This document shows positions 58,434 through 64,000 of a stretch of 64,000 bases of DNA, piece by piece. The stretch is taken from NCBI GenBank assembly GCA_900312665.1, contig ONZQ02000003.1, positions 2,137,402-2,201,401 on the forward strand. The letters are read 5' to 3'. The notes under the pieces are model-generated. The model ran no database searches. It had not been told where the DNA came from and was given only the letters and a program-made list of their open reading frames with translations. How positions within the stretch are numbered: the stretch's first letter is position 1; every line of letters begins with the position of its first letter. A program made the translations under genes and the position numbers. The DNA is from Cephalotrichum gorgonifer. Its lineage: Eukaryota; Ascomycota; Sordariomycetes; Microascales; Microascaceae.

Positions 58434-59459
58434 CCTAACAGCTCTGGCGGTGCGGCAAATTAGGCCGACCCTCATAAGACGTGTCGTATTCTCTTAAGCG
58501 TTCGAACCAACACCCGCCGGTCTCGTCTCGTCTTGTCGGAGAAGTGGCGTGGCGGGGCAGGAGACGGTCTTGAATGTTACAATAGATGTTGCTGATTTGG
58601 CGGGGTAAAGCGGGGCAGATAGAGACAGAGAATTGACTCAGTCAAGGAGAGAACAAGAGAGCTCTAAAGGTGGGAGAGGGAAAGGGAAGATATAAGGACG
58701 AGCTGGCGGTTAAAAGGCTTCGATGATGTTCGAAGACCAAGGTACTAAAAATAAATTTAGAAGTATTAGAAGTATGTAGAAGGCAAAGCTCAGTGTGGTG
58801 GTGCCACAGAAGAAAAAACGGCGGTGTTCGGCTTGGACCGAGTAGGTACATAGCTCTTACGAGTTAGTCGCGCCACCCTGAGAGAAACGCCACTGACCCG
58901 ATCATTGCAAAGTCGGGCAGGTACGGAGTTCTCCGTCGCCGCACTAGGGACGACGAAAGGAAGGGACGATCCGTACCGTCCATAACACTCAAAAACACAC
59001 GGTCAAGACGGGAAAGTGAAATATACTCACTCGTACGAGACTCGATACGAAGAAGACAAACAGATATAACGGATACAGGTGAAAATAAATTATATTACTA
59101 CATACGTATACCTACAAATACATACAAATACATATAGGAAAGAAACACGCCCAAAAAATGAAATAACTTCCCCTAATATCCAAAATAAACGCCGTCCACA
59201 GACGTTAATACGTAAAACATACACCCCAGAAAATGCTATAAAACCATAAAACACCACGATAAACCTGTACCCCCTTATACGATGCTACACTCTATATGAA
59301 AGGAACTCTGGGCAAACAGCTACCTCTAACTATAGCTTCGACCACACGTGTATGCTCACCAATTTTTTTTCCGTCAACAAAAAGAAAACAAAGAAAGAAC
59401 TCCCATCTCCATTTTCAATTTGTGTTATTGCCACTTCCTACATCGAGATGCTGTCCCAT
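58434..59459. other. Spacer between the PNPOx and CPSase/ATCase genes
   Basis: About 1 kb with the PNPOx promoter on the left. A moderately AT-rich stretch at about 59040-59290 lies beyond the 3' end of the CPSase/ATCase gene. No supported frame. Confidence 0.5.
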
Positions 59460-62400
59460 TCAAGGACCCATCACCAACGCAAGCAGGGCCATACGGCAGT
59501 AAAGGCCGTACCTCATCTGAAGAAAAAAGTCAGCACCACTCCTACTTAACAGAGCTAGAAGGGGTAGGGAAGGACTTACCTGTCGGAAGTACGCGGCCCT
59601 CTGCTGATCAAAGTCAACCTCCTCCGCAACCTCCTCGTTCCTCGGCAGCGGGTGCATCACCACAGTGTCCGGCTTGGCGTGCTTCAGGGTCGCGTTGTCG
59701 ATGCGGTACGATCCCTTCACCTTCTCATAGTCCGCCTCCGACGGGAACCGCTCCTTCTGGATGCGCGTGCAGTACAGCACGTCGCTCTCCGCCAGGATCT
59801 CCTCCGTAAGCGTCTCGGACTCGCGGAGCAGACGGCCCGTCTTCACCAGGTGGTCACGGATCTCCGCCGGGAGCGAGAGACCCTTAGGGGCCACGAGCTG
59901 AATCCGCACCTGGTAGTGCCGGAGCAGGTAGACGAGCGAGTGCACGGTACGTCCGTAGAGGAGGTCACCGACGAACGTGATCGTGAGGCCCTCGACCGTG
60001 CCCCTCTCCTCACGGATGGTGAACAGGTCAAGGAATGCCTGTGTCGGGTGCTCCTTGCTTCCGTTGCCGCCGTTGATGACGGGAACCGAGCTGTACTTGT
60101 GCACCACGTCCACGCTCGACTCCTCAGGGTGGCGGAGCACAATGGCATCACCGTAGCAGCCCAGCGTCCTCAGCGTGTCCTGCAGCGTCTCGCCCTTGTT
60201 GACGGATGACTGCGAAGTGGCGATGGCGATCGTCCGTCCACCGAGCCTCTGCATGGCGGCGTCGAACGAGGCCGACGTCCGAGTCGAAGGCTCGTAGAAC
60301 AGCGTGCAGAGGACCCGACCCCTAAGAACGTTCAGTACACCCTCGCGCTGTACGCCGAGGCGCATCTCGTGAGCGACAGTGAAGAGAAGATGCAGGTCAG
60401 CCCGGCTGTACTGCTTGACAGAGAGCACGTGGGCATTCTTGAACGCAACTCCTTGGGACAGCAGGTGGTAGAGCGAGGAACCCATGTGCGTCGGCTGCAA
60501 TTGCGTGGCGATCGGGGTCTCCTCGAAGGCCGAAGGCCGCAAGCCCGACGCAGGGACGTGAGGGCTCGCGCCATCAGCCGCCTTGGGCCTAAAGGCAGCC
60601 TTCTGGGGCGCCAGTGGCGAGTCGAACGGTTGTAGGGCCGACGGCTTCATCGCAGGAGACATGGGAAGCCCGGCCAGGGCCGGCGCGATGTAGGACGATA
60701 CGTCCTGACCCAGAGGCTGGGTCTGGCGCAGCTCGCCGTCAAGGAAGGTGGTCTTGCCGTTGAACGTGACCCTCTGGACACATCCCTTGAGAGTCCTGCC
60801 AACAAACGGACTCCAGGTCTTGCCGGCTTCTACGCGGTATGGCCGATCGATCTCGACCTCAACCGTAGAGTTGGCTTGCTCGTGAAGCTCAAAGATCTCA
60901 ACGGGGTTATCGTGCAGCTTCGTCTTGATGTCATCGATAGTGAGTTGGCCGTCGGCGACCGAGGTCAAGAGGAGCGAAAGACTCTCCGAAATGCCAACCG
61001 AGGGGTCAACCTTGGAGTCCTGCGTCGCCGCGAGCTGGTAGGGAAGACTGCCGATGGCGAACACGTCGATCGTGCTCATGTGCTCCCACAGAGCGCGCTG
61101 GTCTTCGGCCGTCGGCAGCTTGTCGCAGCCCGGGAAATCGTCCTGCGAGAGGTACAGCGAGTAGATGCACACATCGCAGGTGACCTTGAGCCCCTTGGCC
61201 TTGCTGAGCGCAATCAGGCGGATATCTTCCTTAGTCGTAACCGAAGACACGTGGATGCGTCGGTCATGGAGACTAGCAAGTAGCAGGATGGAAGCGAGGT
61301 CGGTCAGCTTCGCGTCCGTGACGATCGGCTTATGCTGGGGCCACGAGTCGAAGTGCGCAGTAACGGTGGCGACCTTGCTGATGTTGCACGAGAGATGGTT
61401 GAACGGGATGAAGAGAGACCCCACCTCGCCCGTCACATGGCTGATCTGGTCCGCATTGTCGGTGGTGGCCGCAACCGAGAAGTTGAAGTCACAGTGCGCT
61501 CCGGCCTTTGCGTTCTGTTGCGCCACCTTCAGCGACAGGGCATCCGTGATGGAACCCTCCAGGCCAAGGGGCATGACGCGAACCATCCTGAAGCCAGCGA
61601 GCGCCGAAGCCTTAGTAACCTCGAGGAGGTCGTTCTGGCGAGGGGAGGTGATCCCTGGAACGAAGCACGAGATGTTAACCAATCCGGGGAGAACAACGGT
61701 GCGGTGGCTCGTGTGGAAGTCACGGCTGTGAATCTCAAGGTCGTACTGGCGCGCGATGGCCTCAATGAGGATCTTGGCGTTCTTCACGTTGGTCACCAGC
61801 GGGACCTGATAGTCCACGGCCATCCTCCTCGTCTGGTAGCCCTTGCTTATGTAGTTGGCAGGCCTTCGGTACCGGTTGTTGGACGGCAGGTTGATGTACA
61901 GGTCAATCATGTTGTTCGCCAGGTGCTGTGTGAGCGAGAACTCGGACTTCTGGTCGGTCTGCTCGTCTGGCAGGACCTCGAGGTACTGGACAGGAATTCC
62001 GTGCTCCTGGAGGAAATCGGCCGTCCCCGCGGTGGCGAAGAGCTTGTAACCGATTCGCTGAAGCTTCTCGACAGAGGGGAGCATCTCCTTCTTGTCCTTG
62101 TAGGAGCCAATGGACAGGAGAATGTTCTCCTTGGGGATCTTGAACCCGGTCGACATCAGCGCCTTGAGATACGCCTCGTACTTGTCAGTACCGAAGCACG
62201 CCACCTCACCAGTCGAAGCCATCTCGACGCCAAGCACCGGATCGGCGCCAGAGAGGCGAGAGAAGCTGAACTGCGGGACCTTTACACCGACGCAGTTCGG
62301 CGGGATGTCGCTGGGGGGGTTCTCGATGAAGGGCTGCCCCATGATGGCCTTCGTCGCGATTTCAATCAGGTCGACACCCATCACCTTGGACACGAAGGGG

Positions 62401-63167
62401 AAGGATCGCGACGCCCGGACGTTACACTCGATGACCTTGATGTCGTTGTCCTTGGCGATGAACTGGATGTTGAGCGGGCCGGTAATGTTGAGGTTCTCGG
62501 CAATCTTCTCCGTGGCCTCGACGATGCGATCGATGGTTGTCTGCTCCAAGTCTTGAGGAGGCAGAATAAGGGTCGCGTCTCCAGAGTGCACACCAGCATT
62601 CTCAACATGCTCCGAGATGTATTTGCACACGACCCTTCCATCTTTGGCCACGGCGTCCATCTCGATCTCCTTCGCGTTCTCGATGTACTTAGTGATGACC
62701 ACAGGGTGGTCGCGAGAGACTTCAACCGCCTGGGCAAGATAGTTTTCCAGGTCCTTCTCAGAGTACACCGTGTTCATCGCCGCTCCGGAGAGCACGTAAG
62801 ACGGCCGAACCAGCACCGGATAGCTGACTTTCGTGCAGAACTCCTTGGCCTCCTCGAAGCTCGTAAGCTCCTTCCACGTCGGCTGGTCGACGTCAATGCG
62901 GTCGAGCATGCGCGAGAACTTGTACCGGTTCTCTGCAGAGTCAATCATCTCGGGAGATGTACCCAGGACTCGCACGCCCGCACGTGAAAGAGGAAGTGCG
63001 ATGTTGTTGGGTGTCTGGCCGCCCATGGCACCCAGAACCCCCCCGCAACCCTCGAGCTGGTAGATATCGAGCACCATCTCCATGCTGATCGTCTCAAAGT
63101 ACAGCCTATCCGCCTCGTCGAAATCTGTGCTCACGGTCTCTGGATTTACCTCCGTTCGTGTTAGCAT
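59460..63167 (-). CDS. 5'-truncated CPSase/aspartate carbamoyltransferase (Ura2-type), lacking glutaminase and first synthetase half
   Basis: Full Ura2/Pyr-3 enzymes have about 2200 residues: glutaminase, two CPSase halves, an inactive dihydroorotase-like region and ATCase, making carbamoyl phosphate and carbamoyl aspartate for UMP. Here exons 59580-63167 and 59460-59516 (phase 0, 63-bp intron) give only about 1214 residues. The start at 63167 (MLTRTE) has good context; an in-frame ATG at 63263 is possible. The protein opens at NPETVSTDFDEADRLYFE, the start of the second synthetase half, then has ATP-grasp (PVLVRPSYVLSGAAM, VIECNVRASRS), an MGS-like allosteric domain (LFATAGTADFLQEHG), the DHO-like region (about 500-870) and a full ATCase with FYEPSTRTS (about 956) and HPTQAF (about 1039), ending GLYCRMALLALVMGP. 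Another gene ends 287 bp upstream, so the missing half is not nearby. Confidence 0.88.
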   Translation of the reverse strand: MLTRTEVNPETVSTDFDEADRLYFETISMEMVLDIYQLEGCGGVLGAMGGQTPNNIALPLSRAGVRVLGTSPEMIDSAENRYKFSRMLDRIDVDQPTWKELTSFEEAKEFCTKVSYPVLVRPSYVLSGAAMNTVYSEKDLENYLAQAVEVSRDHPVVITKYIENAKEIEMDAVAKDGRVVCKYISEHVENAGVHSGDATLILPPQDLEQTTIDRIVEATEKIAENLNITGPLNIQFIAKDNDIKVIECNVRASRSFPFVSKVMGVDLIEIATKAIMGQPFIENPPSDIPPNCVGVKVPQFSFSRLSGADPVLGVEMASTGEVACFGTDKYEAYLKALMSTGFKIPKENILLSIGSYKDKKEMLPSVEKLQRIGYKLFATAGTADFLQEHGIPVQYLEVLPDEQTDQKSEFSLTQHLANNMIDLYINLPSNNRYRRPANYISKGYQTRRMAVDYQVPLVTNVKNAKILIEAIARQYDLEIHSRDFHTSHRTVVLPGLVNISCFVPGITSPRQNDLLEVTKASALAGFRMVRVMPLGLEGSITDALSLKVAQQNAKAGAHCDFNFSVAATTDNADQISHVTGEVGSLFIPFNHLSCNISKVATVTAHFDSWPQHKPIVTDAKLTDLASILLLASLHDRRIHVSSVTTKEDIRLIALSKAKGLKVTCDVCIYSLYLSQDDFPGCDKLPTAEDQRALWEHMSTIDVFAIGSLPYQLAATQDSKVDPSVGISESLSLLLTSVADGQLTIDDIKTKLHDNPVEIFELHEQANSTVEVEIDRPYRVEAGKTWSPFVGRTLKGCVQRVTFNGKTTFLDGELRQTQPLGQDVSSYIAPALAGLPMSPAMKPSALQPFDSPLAPQKAAFRPKAADGASPHVPASGLRPSAFEETPIATQLQPTHMGSSLYHLLSQGVAFKNAHVLSVKQYSRADLHLLFTVAHEMRLGVQREGVLNVLRGRVLCTLFYEPSTRTSASFDAAMQRLGGRTIAIATSQSSVNKGETLQDTLRTLGCYGDAIVLRHPEESSVDVVHKYSSVPVINGGNGSKEHPTQAFLDLFTIREERGTVEGLTITFVGDLLYGRTVHSLVYLLRHYQVRIQLVAPKGLSLPAEIRDHLVKTGRLLRESETLTEEILAESDVLYCTRIQKERFPSEADYEKVKGSYRIDNATLKHAKPDTVVMHPLPRNEEVAEEVDFDQQRAAYFRQVSPSLPLLALLSRSGADFFLQMRYGLYCRMALLALVMGP

Positions 63168-63453
63168 CGTTGATCGAGAGTTAGGAAGAGTCAGGAAGAG
63201 CTGGAGGTGAAGGGGGGAGATGGGAGACGGAGTGGAGGTTGAGGAAAAAAGAAGTGGGTCCACATGGACGACAATTCTACGAACGAGAAAAAAAAAATTG
63301 GGCCAGATGGGTAATGGATGAAGCCCCCCGAGGAGATTAAATTAACCTCTAAAATACATGGAAGTATTCTCGGGGGTCTAGCAGACCCTGCCACCCAGCC
63401 TGTCCAGTAAAGAGACTGCAAGGATGGCGACCAAAAAAACCACGACTTCGCAG
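63168..63453. promoter_or_regulatory. Short pyrimidine-rich upstream region of the truncated CPSase/ATCase gene
   Basis: In the minus-strand sense this is a CT-rich tract (about 63180-63250) ending just before the ATG, as often seen in fungal promoters and leaders of expressed genes. It lies between the stop of the zinc-finger gene and the CPSase/ATCase start. Confidence 0.45.
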
Positions 63454-64000
63454 CTAGTTCACGTCCAAGGCCGACTGGCCAGAGGGGCCAGCAACATCCA
63501 GGTCGGCCATCTTGGCCTCCTCCGCCATCTTGGCAAATCGCTCCACGTTTTTCTGATGGCGCTCGGTCTTGTAGTGGCGGGTCAGATTTGACTGGTTCGC
63601 GACGCCATAGTTGCAAGGACGGCAGATGAATGGGTTGGTTGCTTCCTTAGCCTTTCGGGCGTGTTTCGCACTCTTCAGATGGTCCTGGAGAATTCCCGGC
63701 GTGGTGAACGAGAGGTTGCACCGCTCGTAATGGTGCTTCTCCTCGGCCAGGGCCTTGGCGTGCCGGGCTGCTTGGCGGATGATGTCGCGTCCGGGGTTGT
63801 TTGCCCGGGACTTCGCAACTCGTTCTGAGGATTTTCTGATGTACTCCTCGCGGTCCTCGGCCATTTTCTTCTGGTGCCATTTTTGATTGTTCTTGTTATG
63901 GTGGAATTTAAACTTCTCTTTCCGCTCCTCTTCGATAACTTGGAGCTGCTCTGGAGAGAGCTCGAAGTCGCCCCGGATTCCTTCGTTCAAGGCAGGGTGA
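63454..64000 (-). CDS. C2H2-type zinc-finger protein, C-terminal part (cut by the window edge)
   Basis: The frame is open to the window end, so the start lies outside. About 180 residues are visible. A charged helical region (QVIEEERKEKFKFHHNKN) leads to a degenerate finger HHYERCNLSFTTPGILQDH with KSAKH; its first Cys position is occupied by Tyr. A canonical finger follows: FICRPCNYGVANQSNLTRHYKTERH (Cys, Cys, His, His all present, with U1-like long His spacing). The end is Ala/Met-rich. The two spaced U1-like fingers resemble proteins that bind RNA or double-stranded nucleic acid, but the function is unknown. Confidence 0.72.
   Translation of the reverse strand, partial: HPALNEGIRGDFELSPEQLQVIEEERKEKFKFHHNKNNQKWHQKKMAEDREEYIRKSSERVAKSRANNPGRDIIRQAARHAKALAEEKHHYERCNLSFTTPGILQDHLKSAKHARKAKEATNPFICRPCNYGVANQSNLTRHYKTERHQKNVERFAKMAEEAKMADLDVAGPSGQSALDVN

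Noticed and set aside
61332..62987. 551-codon open frame on the plus strand
   Set aside because: It lies entirely opposite the CPSase/ATCase coding sequence, has Arg/His/Val/Leu-rich shadow composition and no motif.

Overview
The window is nuclear DNA from a filamentous ascomycete (Pezizomycotina, most likely Sordariomycetes). Genes are split by short 50-150 bp GT..AG introns. The proteins include a Psf2 GINS subunit, PP4 phosphatase, an Aurora-type kinase, an Ura2-type CPSase/ATCase, a Mtr-type amino acid permease, a C2H2 plus fungal regulatory-domain factor and GPI-type cupredoxins. I recognise the families but not the species. There are two assembly gaps (899-918 and 18103-18857). Exon borders were read by eye from splice consensus and checked only for reading phase.

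Layout. 0-7 kb: the 3' end of PSF2, then two small secreted Asn/Gly/Phe-rich protein genes on the minus strand with matching intron phase and leader motifs. 8-16 kb: a small membrane protein, the PP4 catalytic subunit, a large disordered protein and a bZIP factor. 16-21 kb: a gene-poor stretch around the large gap. 21-45 kb: an accessory block with an amino acid permease, polysaccharide deacetylase-type hydrolase, zinc alcohol dehydrogenase, amidase, PRISE-type reductase, large PLP decarboxylase, a broken unknown gene, an AT-rich relic, an SDR, a broken ML-domain gene, a C2H2 transcription factor and a RING protein. 46-64 kb: a housekeeping-like block with a cupredoxin, the mitochondrial AFG1 ATPase, a Lys-rich fungal protein, Aurora kinase, a secreted M28 aminopeptidase, a PNPOx-type oxidase, a 5'-truncated CPSase/ATCase and the end of a zinc-finger gene.

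How the genes may work together. The 21-44 kb block resembles a small metabolic cluster for amino acids or amines: an importer, a decarboxylase that would make an amine, three reductases or dehydrogenases, an amidase and a C-N hydrolase-like deacetylase, with a transcription factor at the end. A 12-base sequence occurs twice in the divergent alcohol dehydrogenase/amidase promoter and once in the leader of the transcription factor, which suggests but does not prove shared control. The right half of this block is decaying. The decarboxylase has a frameshift, the unknown gene has a stop and a frameshift, and the ML gene has three stops in the TpA context expected from repeat-induced point mutation. 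The most unusual single locus is the CPSase/ATCase gene, which lacks the glutaminase and first synthetase half and has another gene directly upstream.
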